From positions 3,571,556 to 3,635,555 of the forward strand of contig NW_004454175.1 in the NCBI RefSeq assembly GCF_000283155.1: a stretch of DNA of 64,000 bases, written 5' to 3'. Below, one piece after another: positions 32,826 through 45,107 of the stretch. Position numbers and translations under genes: made by a program. Below the pieces are notes generated by a model. It did not search any database, was not told the DNA's origin, and saw nothing but the letters and a program-made list of their open reading frames with translations. Numbering within the stretch: the first letter of the stretch is position 1; every line of letters starts with the position of its first letter. The stretch comes from Ceratotherium simum simum. Its lineage: Eukaryota; Chordata; Mammalia; Perissodactyla; Rhinocerotidae.

Positions 32826-34354
32826 TGTTGCAAAGACTACTACTCTTTTATACTCAAAATTGTGTGAGGCCACCATCCAATGGAAAGTGGTGAAACCTGG
32901 TGTGGTGGGCCACAGAACAGCAAACTGTTCACTAGAGATAAGATGACAACTGTGATTCTGCCAAGGCTGGTTGGCCAGGCCTGGCTGGTACTTCCTGGAG
33001 GAGCTGAAGAAGCCTTCTGTGTTTAGGGCGACAAGAAGTTCCACCTTTAGAAATTAAAACTAAGAGGAAGAATCCAGAGGGACTTCCAATTACCATACAC
33101 TAAAAGAACAGTATTTAGCCCAGGAATCATGACCTTGAGAACTAAGTCATTTTTTTCTGGAAGCTTAGAGCTTCCCCTTGTTATCCCATACCTTTACCAT
33201 TAAAGGGACTGGATACTTGTCTTCAAAGTCAGCTGGGAGTTAGGAGGTCGAGGACACTGCTTCTCACTCTATAGCTATTTTCTGGAGAAAAGAACAGCAG
33301 GGCAAAAGGTGGCTGGTGGTGGCTTTTACAAGTAGAAGAAAGCAGCCTGCATCCCGAGCCTATGTCCCTGAGCCTGCACCAAGGAGGAAAAGAAAGCCTC
33401 TCAAGCCCACCTGGCGGGAGGAATGACCATCCCTTCTGAGGACTTTCAAGACTGTTGCTCCCTAACAGCAACACGCCCTTCCAATTGATGTCTTCTCTTG
33501 CCCACAATGGATGTGGCGACGCCTTGCTTTCTCAGGTCAGTCTTAAGCTGGATGAAGGACAGACATTCCTTGTGCAAATGGACTGCTCCTCTCTGCCCAA
33601 GTGTTCCTCACCCCTGCACCCTGCAGAGGTGCAGCCAACATTGTAAGAGATCACATTCTATGAATGCAGTGATTCCAACCTGAAGAGCACAAGAAAAGAC
33701 ATGGTTGGAAGATGTGTTGTTCTACATTTATGCCATAAATTTAAGAATGGGAATTTCAGAACTACAAAAAAGTGATAGTTTGCATTTTCCCGCATACTCT
33801 GGGTAAGATTTGCGTTTGTGGTCATCAAGGAAGCACAGTACAATCTGAGAGAGTCACTGGAAGCCAGTAGTCAAGGGTGGCAAGGTAAATGATGCCATAT
33901 CATGAGTAATGACATAATCAACATTAAATAAATGGTATTAGGGTACTGCAGCGGTAAGAAATCTTCATGGTTTCAATGCCAAAAGTTCTGAAGAGCCGTG
34001 TTATTGTGAGCAATAATGGTATTGTTACTTTTTTTATTGCAAGGGAGATAAAATCAGCCAGGAACAATGCAATTAACAATAAAGAACATGAAGAGATGCT
34101 TGGACATGTGCACTGATTAGACAATACACAAATATGTAAGTACCTCTTCTCTACCCATTACTCTAAACCTTCATCGACAAATTACTTTACTTTGCATAGG
34201 CCCATGGATTTTGTAATAAATTTTTAATCAAATTGCATAGATAGATAGGGGTCCCACAAAAACATATTTGCCCAAGTCCCCACACACCCTCGAGAAAGCT
34301 GGAAGCCCTGTTTCTTGACATCGATTCTCCCCATCTGCCATAGAAATAAAGTTT
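32826..34354. other. Unassigned non-coding stretch, 1.5 kb
   Basis: Short ORFs (32694-33044, 33229-33507, 33455-33683) overlap and lack motifs. No repeat is recognised. Confidence 0.4.
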
Positions 34355-34645
34355 TAGCTGAACACATGATTGCATAAAGACAATATTTCCCAGCCTCCCT
34401 TGTTATGAAGTATGGCCATTTGACACTTCTGGGTTATGTTCCTAAAAAAGAGATGTTCTTTGACCCTTTTCCTGCCCCTAGTGGCTAGGCTATGATGAGA
34501 ACTGAAGCATTCCTGGAACACAGAAATGGCATTCTGGGGTTAGGATGGTAGTCACACCACTAGCACTGTCTCTCCTATCTCTAGACTGTCCTGTGAGATG
34601 GAAATAAATTCCTATTTTATTTAAGCCTCTGTATTTTTAGATCTC
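34355..34645 (+). mobile_element. MaLR-like LTR relic
   Basis: 'cccagcctcccttgttatg', 'gaagtatggccatttgac' and the 3' 'ggaaataaattcctatttt' with 'atttaagcctctgtatttt' follow the same order as 16755-17215. Confidence 0.5.
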
Positions 34646-34689
34646 CTTGAGAAAGCAATTTACTGAGGTGAGGAAAAAAAGCCTGTGGA

Positions 34690-34848
34690 GAATACATCCA
34701 GGATTCAGTTTTAGACTTGTTAAGTTTGAAATTCTCATGAAGTATCAAAATGGTGATGCTGCGTGAATAGTTGGACCCACAATATGAAGCTCGTAAGAAA
34801 GGTCTATGTTAAAGACATAAATGCAAGCATCACCAGCCTACAGATTTT
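34690..34848 (-). mobile_element. L2 LINE ORF2, antisense, 3' segment
   Basis: 'tcagttttagacttgttaa', 'gtttgaaattctcatgaag', 'taaagacataaatgcaag' match the antisense L2 RT-coding region. It continues at 35391 beyond an inserted L1. Confidence 0.65.
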
Positions 34849-35390
34849 AATCCTTATTGAGGTATAACTTACAATAAATTGCACTCAACTAATGTGTTCA
34901 ATTGCAAGAGTTTTGACTAATGTATATACCTATGAAACCACCACACCATAAAGATACAGAACATTTCTGTCAATCACCCCAAAAGGTTTCCTCATGCTCT
35001 TTTGCAGTCCATCCCTCCCTCTGCTCCCAACCTCAGGCAATGCTGATTAGCTTTTTGTCACTATGGATTACCCTGCATTTTCTAGAATTTTAAATAAATG
35101 GAATCATATATTATATACTCTTTTATGTCAGTTCAGTCTTCTTTCACTTAGCATAATGCATTTGAGTTTCATTCATAGTGTTGTGTGCAGCAGTTTTTCA
35201 TTCTTTTTTATTGCTGAGTAGTATTCCATTGTATAGATAACATATTTTGTTTATCCATTTACCTGTTTATGGACTTTTGGGTTGTTTCCAGTTTGGGGCT
35301 ATTGTGAATGAAGCTGCTATGAACATTCATGTACAAGTCTTTGTGTGGACTTGTGTTTTCCATAGAGATGGATTTTGAATCTTTGGGATT
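34849..35390 (-). mobile_element. L1 LINE 3' end, antisense
   Basis: 'ttattgaggtataacttac', 'gaaaccaccacaccataaa', 'cacttagcataatgcattt', 'tagtattccattgtataga', 'ggctattgtgaatgaagct' give the antisense L1 3' UTR and ORF2 end. It is inserted into an L2. Confidence 0.9.
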
Positions 35391-36500
35391 CAACACTCTC
35401 AAGAATTTGAGAAAATAAGAGAGCCCAGGACCAAGCTCTGAGATATTCTATATAGAGTTTGGAACGAAGAGGAGAAGTCCCCAAAACCGAGTTGGAAAGA
35501 AAGGCCAGAGCAGTAGAAGAAAACCAGTTACATGTAGTGTTATTGAAGCCAAGAGAAAAAGCATTTCAAAATGGCAGAAATTGGTGGCTCTGACAAACGC
35601 TGCTGTGAAGCAAAGTAGCATGCGGACTTAAAAGTGTCAATTTGATAACATGAAGGTGATTGACAACCTTAGCAAGATGAATTTTGGTGGGGAAGTGAAG
35701 GTGAAAAGCAAATTGGAACTGGTCAAAGAGCAAATAAAAAGTGAGAAAGTGAAGTAAATATGTACATACAAGTTTTATTAGAATCTTGACTGAAAGAGGC
35801 AACTGATGAGAAGATGAAGTTAAGGGAGAACTCTTAAATGGAGGATATGAAAGCATGTTTGAATGAGGATGGGAAAGATTCAGTTTGGGAATGGACAAGG
35901 GGAAGGTGAAGGAATGATTGGGTTCATCCAATATGGGAGCTTTATTATAGAATGAGTAGGGCAAGGGAACTGAGAGCGTTTGCAAGAAAGAGGTTGGAAT
36001 GACCAGGAAATGTAAGCAAATTGGGAAGAAAATAAAGATAAGAGGAGATGGAGCAGTTGGTGGACTGGAGGACTTAGTGAAGTACCGCCGGAGTGGAGGC
36101 AGGAAGGAAAGAAGTAGGGGTTGAAGAGTAGCATGTTTGAGTCAGTGGCTTCAGAGCAATGCAGTCTCTGGCAACGACAAGTCTAGAGCATGAGCGTGGA
36201 AGAGAGTGGCCAAGTCAGAATGGAAGAGAAAGTCATCATCAACGTGGAAGTCAAGGAACTGAGGGGTGGGGTGCTTGCTGTACAGGTTGTTCACATAGGC
36301 AATGAAGTTGCCAAGGGCAAAAGCAAGACTGGGCAAGGAGATGCTGGTGACAAGCACGCTTGTCTCTAGGAAAAAGTTAGATATCTTGCTCAAAATGAAC
36401 GGGACATGGGAGGAGAGAATTCTCAGGGGTGGGGGAGGGGATGTGGGGGGGTACCATGAGCACACGAATACAGGCTGTGGCATGACTGCAGCAGGTTTTG
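35391..36500 (-). mobile_element. L2 LINE ORF2 remnant (endonuclease and RT), antisense
   Basis: Read on the minus strand, a frame at 36483-36151 holds GNFIAYVNN and QFLDFHVDDDFLFHSDLAT followed by an H.H.LDL motif. This matches the C-terminal part of the L2/CR1-clade apurinic endonuclease, whose motif is GDFN..; here D is N and N is I, so the site is dead. Further 3', 35577-35610 encodes a decayed version of the RT motif DLSAAFDTVDH. Endonuclease before RT on the same strand is the correct LINE order. Frameshifts and stops throughout mark it as a fossil. Confidence 0.65.
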
Positions 36501-37720
36501 GGGTTCCACTTCAAATCCAAAAGATCTGAACATCCATGAGTCGGGAGACGAGATGGGAATGTGGCTTTTGCGGAAGCTCTTAATTGATTAGAAAACTATT
36601 CTTGTGGCATTAATGTCTTAAGAAAAGAATACTAGAGAAAATCTATGTTTCTGCTATTTCCAGCAGAAGTTGTTCATGTAGCCAAAGTACCAGTCCTATG
36701 AGATATGCCACCATTATTTTATATTTATTGCTGTACTTAATCTTTTAAGAAAACAGGATTAACTTTCAGATTAAACACCATGTAAATGTTGCACTGTACT
36801 TTAATTAAAATGAATAAGCTAATTAAACCAGAAAAAAGTTCAAATAAACCCTTGGGAGTGTAGCATTAACGAGTATACCCTTTGTTAATGCTTTGTGATG
36901 TGAGTAAAGATTATAGCACATTAGAGAAATATTAGCTGGCTTTTGTTATATTAAAGGTTCCTGCATCATATATCATACTATTAATGGCTAGCTTATATTA
37001 ATTATGTCTGCAGACCAAAGCAATATTTGACAATATATGATATATGGTATATTATAATATGACTCAATTCTGGATAGCATTGTAGTATAGATTTAAACTC
37101 TCACTTTCAATTTAGATTTCTGGGAATTCTTGTGTTTAGTCAACGCCAATAGACATGAGCCTCTAAAAAGAAAAAAAAAAAACTTTAGAAGTAAAGGTGG
37201 GAATGCATTCATTCCACCCTGCTTGTTACACTAGGATCCTAAGTGGGTAAGGGTTCCAGTGGAGCTATTACTATCAAGTGAGAGGAAGTGTCTGGTAGCT
37301 CTCAATGAGTGCTCAGTCCACAGCTCATTGCCACTGAAGTCAAGCCATGGTCTGCTGTGTAAATGTGCACTGTGGGGCTCTTTAGTGCACAGATTATGTG
37401 TACAACAGGCCACTGCTGCTCTTCTCTGCATAAGCACGTTCTTGGGGGATTTAGGTACATATACTACTGCTCAAGCACAGTATAATTTTTGAGATTGTTC
37501 TTATCAGTTAAGCTATATAGCTTTAATGCGGACTTTCTCGATTTGCAAATGAGTGATTTCTCCACCAAGCTATGGGTGTAATAGTTCACTGAGATTAACT
37601 GCATCCAAACTCATATCAGTTTGTCCTTAATGTGGATTAAGACACAGTGTCCCCTCACTTGGTGTGGATTCCTGACAATTCCTGCAACTGTCTCTTTGAA
37701 TTCAATTGATTCTGAGACCA
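36501..37720. other. Repeat-poor AT-rich block, candidate conserved non-coding region
   Basis: 36580-37080 is dense in TTAATTA/TAATTAA-type homeodomain words ('tctttaattgattag'-like, 'ctttaattaaaatgaataa', 'gctaattaaaccag') with no transposon landmarks. The rest is unassigned. Confidence 0.35.
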
Positions 37721-37721
37721 T

Positions 37722-37821
37722 AGATGGATAGATAGATAATTTATTGACAGATGGATAGACAGATAGATAATAGATGATTGATGGATGGATAAATAGATAG
37801 ATAATATGTAAATAGATAAAT

Positions 37822-37868
<47 letters not shown>
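37722..37868 (-). repeat. (GATA)n/(GATG)n microsatellite, compound
   Basis: About 147 bp of imperfect GATA/GATG repeats, ending in a clean run of about ten GATA units (37824-37866). Translated frames are low-complexity (YLSI)n artefacts. Confidence 0.95.
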
Positions 37869-37869
37869 G

Positions 37870-38790
37870 AGGGTGGAGGTGGCAGTGGGTACCAATCACT
37901 GTCTGGTGGTCTCAGAGTCCTCTTCTCTCAATAGGACCATTCAGTATTTATAGACAGCTGGCAGAGTGTCATGCGGAGTCCTCCTCCAAAGAGCCAACCG
38001 TGTAAATTAGACAGAAGCTACACATCAGGAACTGGTAGGACATCCATCCAAATGCCTCCCAGTCCCTTCCCAGTAGTCTCAGTAACACACAACTCACATC
38101 TTTACCATTGTCTGCCTTTGCACCACTCTTAAAATAGTTGTCCCAATAGTCTGTATGCCTAGTGTTAGTCCCAAAGAGTATGTCATTTACAGCTGAACAC
38201 ATTTTTAACCTATTTACCTAATAGATCTTCTGTGTCATTTCCAACTTAAAAATATGTGGGAGAGAAACATTTGAAAAAGCTCTCCCCCACCCACTCCCAC
38301 CAATTTTACTGCACTGCAGGGCTGCCTTACAACCTGAATTGCACTCTGCATCCTGCAAATCACTGAAAAACTTGTAGGCTTTCAACACCCACACCAAAAA
38401 CAGAGCTGAGCTAAGTTTGTTTTCACTGCTTACAGATTTGACTACATATTATTTTTATTGTTAGCATTATTATATTGCAGTTTTATAGCCTCTTTTTTTC
38501 TGAGGAGTCGAAAGAGTTTAATCTTCCCCCCTTCAAGATCCCTTTTCATTTTCCAGAGAATGAAAGAGAAATAAAAGATAAAGAGAAGGAAAAAACTACA
38601 ATAAAAAGAAAGGGGAAAAAAAAAAAAAGGAAAATGGAGAGGAAGTAATATTTGCAACAAGTCCTTTCTACCAAGTAACAGTGGATTCCCACACTACAAG
38701 AAATGTGTTTAAACTCAATTTTTATATGTGCAATTTAGGTACTAATAAATAATTTGTTACCTAATATAGTTTTTCTCTTTCAAAGCCGTT
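37870..38790. other. Unassigned non-coding stretch
   Basis: It contains an A/G-rich tract at about 38557-38645. No transposon is named. Confidence 0.4.
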
Positions 38791-38793
38791 TTA

Positions 38794-38823
38794 TATAATA
38801 ATAATAATAATAACAACAACAAC
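38794..38823. repeat. (ATA)n(ACA)n microsatellite
   Basis: A run of ATA changing to ACA, immediately next to an antisense MIR. Confidence 0.85.
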
Positions 38824-39045
38824 ATATTGAATGCTTACTATGTTCTAGGCATTGCTCTAAGTGTTTGACATGTAGTAGCTGATTCTTCACAACAACCTTA
38901 TGAGGTAGATATTATTTTATTATCCCTATTTTACAGATGAGGAAGCTGAGGCACTGAGAGGTTGAGTAACTTCCCCTAGGTCACACAGCACTAGGAAACA
39001 GTGGAGCTAGGACTCCCCTTCCATTATCACTATGCCTTTGAGGTC
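38824..39045 (-). mobile_element. MIR SINE, antisense
   Basis: 'ttctaggcattgctctaag', 'cttcacaacaaccttatga', 'ttttacagatgaggaagct', 'ctaggtcacacagcactag': a well-preserved antisense MIR. Confidence 0.95.
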
Positions 39046-39170
39046 GATAGGAGTATCCCCTCCTTACAGGTGAGGTTTGGAGGCCATGTGATGAGCCCAA
39101 GGCTACAGATAATATAGGTCTAGTAACAGAAGAACTAGGATTGGGACCGGATCTCTTCACCAAAAATCTG
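39046..39170 (-). mobile_element. MIR-like fragment, antisense (second copy)
   Basis: 'cccctccttacaggtgagg', 'tgatgagcccaaggctaca', 'gaagaactaggattggga' repeat the antisense MIR order right behind the first copy. Confidence 0.55.
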
Positions 39171-40995
39171 GTGATTTTTCTCCAAGAAAGTGCGTTATCT
39201 TAGAGAAGAATATACTTTGCTGTACTCTTGTCTAACCCTTTAAAACTGTGTAATACACGTATAAGCTGTGAGAACCGAGAGCATTAGCATAGCGCCTGGC
39301 ACATAGGAGAAACACAATTGTCAGTTTCCCAGAATGTTCTCTTTACCATCACCTTGTTTTACAGAACAGAAGCTAGAAATGGCTTCTGTTTCTCTGAGAT
39401 GATTGAGGTGTTGAGAAGGACTACCAAGGAAATGCAGGGCACCAGCCCCCCATGAACAAGCCCCCATGACACAACCTCCCCACTATCTCTACAGCTCTGT
39501 CAGGAGACGGCTGAGTTAGAGAGGACTGCAGGGATGGTCGAATCACGGGGAGGCGGATGAGACCTACTGAGTGAACAGCCCCTGCCTGGACCACCAATCC
39601 CTGCCAAGCAATCCCCGTTCTTGCGAAAGTCAGGCCAAACTGGCATAGAGAAAAGCTCTCTGAACTCCTAAAGCTCCAACAAGCTATGAGACCATGGACA
39701 AGTCATTTCATCTGAGTTTCAGGTACATTATTAATCAAAACAAAATAACATAAAATAAAAGTAAAGGCATATGGTCAGATAAATTCATATCTTATCACTT
39801 CTCATTATCTCTGTGATTCTAAAAATGATACCCCACATTGCAAGTGGAAAACTCAGGCAAAAGCTAAAAGATTTGCTTAGGGCCAAAGAAAATCCCAAGA
39901 CTGAATTTGCTACATTTCCAGATATTTTCTAGACACAATCATGAAAGTTTGTAATAATTAGCTACTTGCTACTTATCAGATACTTTTTAAAAAAGGAATT
40001 TGCATAAATGAAATTTATTTCTAGTTAGCTATAAATTGTTAAAAAAAAAAATGTTGTGTACTGAAATGCTATACTGTCTTGAGTTTTTTTTGACCATTCA
40101 AACAGTTCTCTAGGTAAGGTTAATGAGATAATTCGTTTTATATCATAAATCCACCCCACGTAAAGATTGTTTCCTTTTACTGTTTTAATTCAAAAACAAT
40201 TAGTGTTCTAATCTTCTTATAAAGTAGCTCATATTTAGAATGGTTTGAACTAGTGTAGTTATTATAGTCAATAAAAGTATTAGGGATGCCATAATAATAA
40301 AATAAAATACCAAAAAGTGCCAATAATTATTCAAAATTCTGTGTGTGAGAGAGAGACACATATATACACACACAGAGAGACAGAGTAAGAATGAGAATAA
40401 ATATGTCAGGATTTCCATAAAGAGAGAAGCTTGGTTGTACATGAGACGGTTTACAAAATCCTTGCTGATTTATGAGTCAGCCGTTTTTGTTTCTGCCAGA
40501 AATGTGCTCAACATCCCGCATTTGGTCATGTTGGATTGCTTAGTGTTAACACACTGACTTTATCTGGTTCCATCGTCGCTGGCTCCGTCCTAAGAAAGGA
40601 GGCTTTATCTATGTTAAGAAGGAAAAGGAATTAATTCCCTGGATTAAAAATTCTGCATCTACAGCACACAAAGCTTTTCATAAATCAGACTTCTCATTCT
40701 GAAAGATAAATTTTTTTCTAATGTTTTATTATGTAGAAGCACCTTACAGGAGTTTAAAGAACAGAAAGGAAAAGTTTGTTGAAAGGACAGCAGGATGGAA
40801 TGAACATTTGCCAGCAGAGACATGCAGCTGATTCTATTCAACTATTCTGAAATAAAAGCCTAGAACTCTCTTTACACAAAATGTTGATCCAACAATAATC
40901 CACTATTAGTAATGATTCTCACGTGTAATATTCTTTTTCATTAACCTCCATATTCCTTGAAGCTGAGAGGTTTGATCATACCTGTGTTTTACACC
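39171..40995. other. Unassigned non-coding stretch
   Basis: A possible MIR core remnant at 39655-39725 ('catggacaagtcatttcat'). A mixed GA/CA low-complexity run at 40340-40385. The rest is AT-rich without recognisable elements. Confidence 0.4.
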
Positions 40996-41216
40996 AGTGA
41001 TCAACAAACTATGGCCCATACGCCAAATCTGGCATGACGCTTGTTTTTGTAAATAAAGTTTTATTGGAACACGATCATGTCCATTCACTTATATATTATC
41101 TATGGCTGCTTTCACACTACAATGGCAGAGGTGAGTAGTCATACATTGATAATGTGACCCACAAAATGAAAATATTTACTGCTTGTTTCTTTCCAGAAAA
41201 AAAATATGCTGACCCC
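40996..41216 (-). mobile_element. hAT-Charlie MER1-type element
   Basis: 'gtgatcaacaaactatggc', 'cttgtttttgtaaataaag', 'ttttattggaacacgatca', 'gctgctttcacactacaat', 'gctgaccccttttc' are the signature words of MER1-type Charlie MITEs, nearly end to end. Confidence 0.9.
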
Positions 41217-41320
41217 TTTTCTACAAAACAAGTATGTTCAATGTTTCTTCCACCAATAACATTCAAGTAATAAGTAAGCCAAAGGTGTTTTGCTATATGT
41301 GCTCTCCTTTGCACCCATTC

Positions 41321-41390
41321 ATTCAACAAACATTTATTGAATGCCTATTATGAGCCACACACAGTAGCCTCTTTATATGAGATCTCTAAC
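41321..41390 (-). mobile_element. L2 LINE 3' end, antisense
   Basis: 'cattcattcaacaaacatt', 'tattgaatgcctattatga', 'gccacacacagtagcc' is the L2 terminus. Confidence 0.75.
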
Positions 41391-44300
41391 GTACATACAC
41401 TAAAATTGAATGAGAGTTCTCTTAGCCGCAATATTTAAAGAAGAAATGCTCTCATTTCAAAGAGAATTTTCAATGCTTTTCAGCCATTAATATTTGCTTC
41501 CTGATCATTTCTTGTCTGAATTTAAAATTTGGAACTAAGTAAATATATGAAGGTTGTGTCACTTTTCTAGGTTTAACAGCACACGCCTCGGAGAAGAGGC
41601 ATGTCCCACCAGCTCACCCCACCCTCCACTTGGCCCTCTCACACCCCACTCTGAGAAGCTCCTCACTAAGCACAGATTGAAAAATATGTTCCTTTATGTC
41701 TATAAATTGAATACACTACAGAACAATAGGGATATATCCTTATTTTTAAAGGTCTCTAAAACAAAAACCCCATAGTTTTCCTAAGTAGTTCATTTCAATG
41801 TCTACCAATTTCCCCAACAAGAAAACCCTCTCCTGTGTCTGTTTCCATTTGACCTCATTTACTTCTAGCTATCTTCAGGGAGCTGGCAAATACTTTTTAG
41901 TACTCTCGACTTTGAATAACTTATGCCTGTATGGTTAACATGTGTAAGGAGGTTAAATCTTTTGGTTTCTTTCAACAGCTTTAGAGCTAATAAAAGAAAC
42001 ACTTCCATAATGAACAAATATGCTATGAGAATTCTGGTCATACTGGGGAATTCTGCTTATTCACCCAAACTGTCCCACACTAAAATTCCTTGGAAAAGTA
42101 CGCTAAATGTCATTTTAAAGATAATAAATTTGCAATGGGCTAAAGAGAAAGTTATTCCATAAGGATAGGTGGTAGTTGGTTTCTTGTTGCTCACCTCTAG
42201 TCATTTTGCCAATCCCTAGAAAATACAAATACTCCTAGAGACACAAGAAATCAAGGGAACAGAGCATGGCTCTTTGCAGCTGCTAGACTTAGTTGAGCCA
42301 CTGTGCTCAACTCGTTGTGCTAAAGAGGCCACTTCTCATGTGTCCCAGATGAATTCACAAATTACACAAGCACGATGACTGGGTGAAAGAAAATAAGTAC
42401 ATCAATGTAAACTCATCATTGCTTTCAGGAAATAAACACAACTTTTGCCTTACTAGTCTTTATACATAAAACAGAGCCTATTTTTTCATTTTGACTCCCC
42501 CTTAAATTTCAGCAATAAATAATTAATATGAAAGACTCCAATGCATCACCCATGTTTAAAGAGTTAAATTGTTAATTAGAGAAGCAATAAAATAATTTAT
42601 TTTAACAAAGTTAGACCCAGATACTATTCCTTCTGCTATAGTCACCAAAAGACTAAGCTGGGGCAAGCACTGGCCCAGACATTAAAGATTTTGAGTGAAT
42701 GACCATGGTTCTTTGTAACCCACAAGAATCATGGAAATGTTCTGAATTTTATCTGAAGTTCTTAGAAAATGGAATACTCTTAAAGTAGCACCATTCAACA
42801 AAGTAAGCGCGGGAGCAGCAGAACTGGAACCTACTTGGTAAATACTGTTGGGCTTTGAAAGAATAGTGTCAAGCCACTGGGCCTCCGTGCGTTTTCTACT
42901 CCAAATGGCAAGCTCTTTTAAAGTTATACATCTACTTCAATCCATTCATCCATCCGCTATAAAACTGCTTTGATGGGATTGATTTAATACTTGGGCGAGT
43001 CCTGAATTTGATGAATGCATGACAGCTGCTTATTTTGGCCTCTTCTGCAAAGCTGTAGCTAGCACTGTTTGACTTCTTTTGCATAGCTGTAGCTGGCTCT
43101 ATATGGAAATTCTAATTCTGCCCTTTGCTTGATTTATCAGAATATATTCAGGGTAACTGTTACATAGAGCAGAAAAGAAATGGCTCTTGAACCCCTTTTA
43201 GCACAGAGGGTAGGTACGATGCTGGAAACAGGCATGGTGGCTGAAACGGGCGGTTAGAGCACAGGTTCTTTGCAGAATCATTAATAACATCCCCACGTTA
43301 GTGTTAAGTCACTATCCACAGACAGACCCTCCTTGGTTCTCTTCAACTCTCTTCATGTCATGACAGGCCTCCTGCCTTGTTTCTTCCAGCTACCATGCCT
43401 ACCATTTTTGGATGATCTTCCCAGGCTATAGGGAAGTTTTTGTTTCCTCAAGATGGCAAAGGCCTCCCACCTATCCCTAATTGACTGCTCTTCCCCAACC
43501 ACTTTCTTGAAATTTACTCCAATCACAAACACCCCAGGTGTTATTTTTCTTGTGTTTCTTTGCAGCAAATCCAGAACTATCCCTTAGTGGCTTTAGGGGT
43601 TAAAAGTATTCTTTAGATTAAATGGCAGGTAGTAAACTCGTGCATTGCAGAATACACTCCACTCAAGGTAGGGAAGTGGAGGGTTCATTGCTGACTGCAT
43701 TTACTGTGTGGTGAGCTAATGCTCCTTAGCTGAGAGCGTACAGTACAGTCTGTGCTGATAGCTTTCATTGGCTAAGAGTACACAACCCCATGTGGATAAG
43801 GAGAAAACATATATTAACAGTGTTCTATAATAGATTGCTATAAATACATATTTATACATTTATATTTATTGTACATTTTTATTCAGTTCTACAAATTTTA
43901 GGAAAGTATTTCAGCAACAAATAGTACTATACCAAATCAGGGTGATGTAAAACACAATATGCTTATACTCCCTGGCAAATGCTTCAAATTTTTCAAAAAG
44001 ATAGTTTAACTCTTCAGCCTCATAAATCTTCACTCCAAACTCAAGGGCAGTTTCAAAGGTCACTTTTTGCAGCATCAAAGCTCTTACTCCGCCTAAATTT
44101 TTCAATTAGAAGCCCTGGAAGACAGCTCTGGCTGACACAAGGGAGAGGTGGTACATGCCATGGATGACACAGGCTCATTAAGACAAGGTAGGATGGGTGT
44201 GGGGGAAATGGCTGGATGGAAGAAGCTAGACTAGGAGCTAGACGAGGCTGAGAGGACTGTACAGCGGGGGGGAGGGCGGTATGCAGTGGTCTCCACCCTC

Positions 44301-44485
44301 ACAATGAGGGCGCTGAGGTTGGTATGAGGGTATCTCATCAGATCTGGGGGCAGGGAGAATCTAGAGAAGCAGAAAGCAATCCAGTGTTTAGGGGTCTGAG
44401 GTGGAGGTCGTGGCTCTAGGAGATCTCTCTGTGCAGTCCAGCAGAAGAAGCCAGCACCCAGCGGCAGGGACTGGACAGCATCAGT
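41391..44485. other. Unassigned non-coding stretch, 3.1 kb
   Basis: Mostly AT-rich and free of recognised transposons. It holds a 33-bp-period tandem duplication (43042-43096) and a short protein-like reading on the minus strand at 43911-44105, both described as findings. Confidence 0.4.
43042..43096. repeat. Tandem duplication, 33-bp period
   Basis: Two copies, 43042-43063 and 43075-43096, agree at 19 of 22 positions and share the core AGCTGTAGCT. Confidence 0.75.
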
Positions 44486-44489
44486 CAAG

Positions 44490-45107
44490 CAGGCTTTGGT
44501 TTAGGGAAGAGCAACTAGGAAGCCTATGACGCTGAGAATAGAAGCCTAGTCCTTGGATGGACTGGGATGAGAGAGGGAGATAACCCTGTGACTAGGGGAG
44601 CCACACGGGCATCGACGGCTTGAGCCACAGATCGGCCAGGGTCCTGGAAGGAAATAGATGCAGGGAGGCTTTTTTGAAGGGACTATATTCAACGGAGGGG
44701 GCAGGGTTAAAGAAAACCAACAAGGGACCTAATGTGCTCTAGAGTGAGAACAAGCGGGCGAGGAGGAGTTACTGGCCCTGCCTCAAGGGTCAAGGGGAAA
44801 GAGCCAGTGGGAATTGTCTCTCAGGGTTTTGACCTAGAGGGTTGTCAGCTGTAGCTATGACAGGGCCACCAAACAAAGTTGTGGCCTTTAAGGAGGAGCA
44901 CAACCACTGCCAACACAGGCCAGTCAGAGAGGGAGCCCAGGAATAAATACTACACATTCTCTTGCTATTCTCTCTACTGGCCAGATGCAACAGAGAGGAA
45001 GGGAGAAGCTCGTCTGATACAAGACACACAAGACAGTCCCTTAGAGCACAGAGCGGAGTGGACAAGAGTAGAGAGTGAATTTACGAGGGCAAACTAAAAA
45101 TATCCAG
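44490..45107 (-). mobile_element. Old interspersed repeat, family not named
   Basis: Read on the minus strand, 'tgtgctggatatttttag', 'ctctctgactggcctgtg', 'ccctgccccctccgttga' and 'aatagtcccttcaaaaaag' follow an order I recall from a common old mammalian repeat. I cannot assign the class. The ORFs here overlap on both strands and are motif-free. Confidence 0.4.

Noticed and set aside
35566..35985. 139-codon minus-strand ORF as a possible gene
   Set aside because: It lies inside the decayed L2 ORF2 region. The LINE motifs sit in other frames, so the frame is accidental.
37722..37868. Regularly spaced repeats as a CRISPR-like array
   Set aside because: It is a simple GATA/GATG microsatellite with no spacers, in mammalian DNA.
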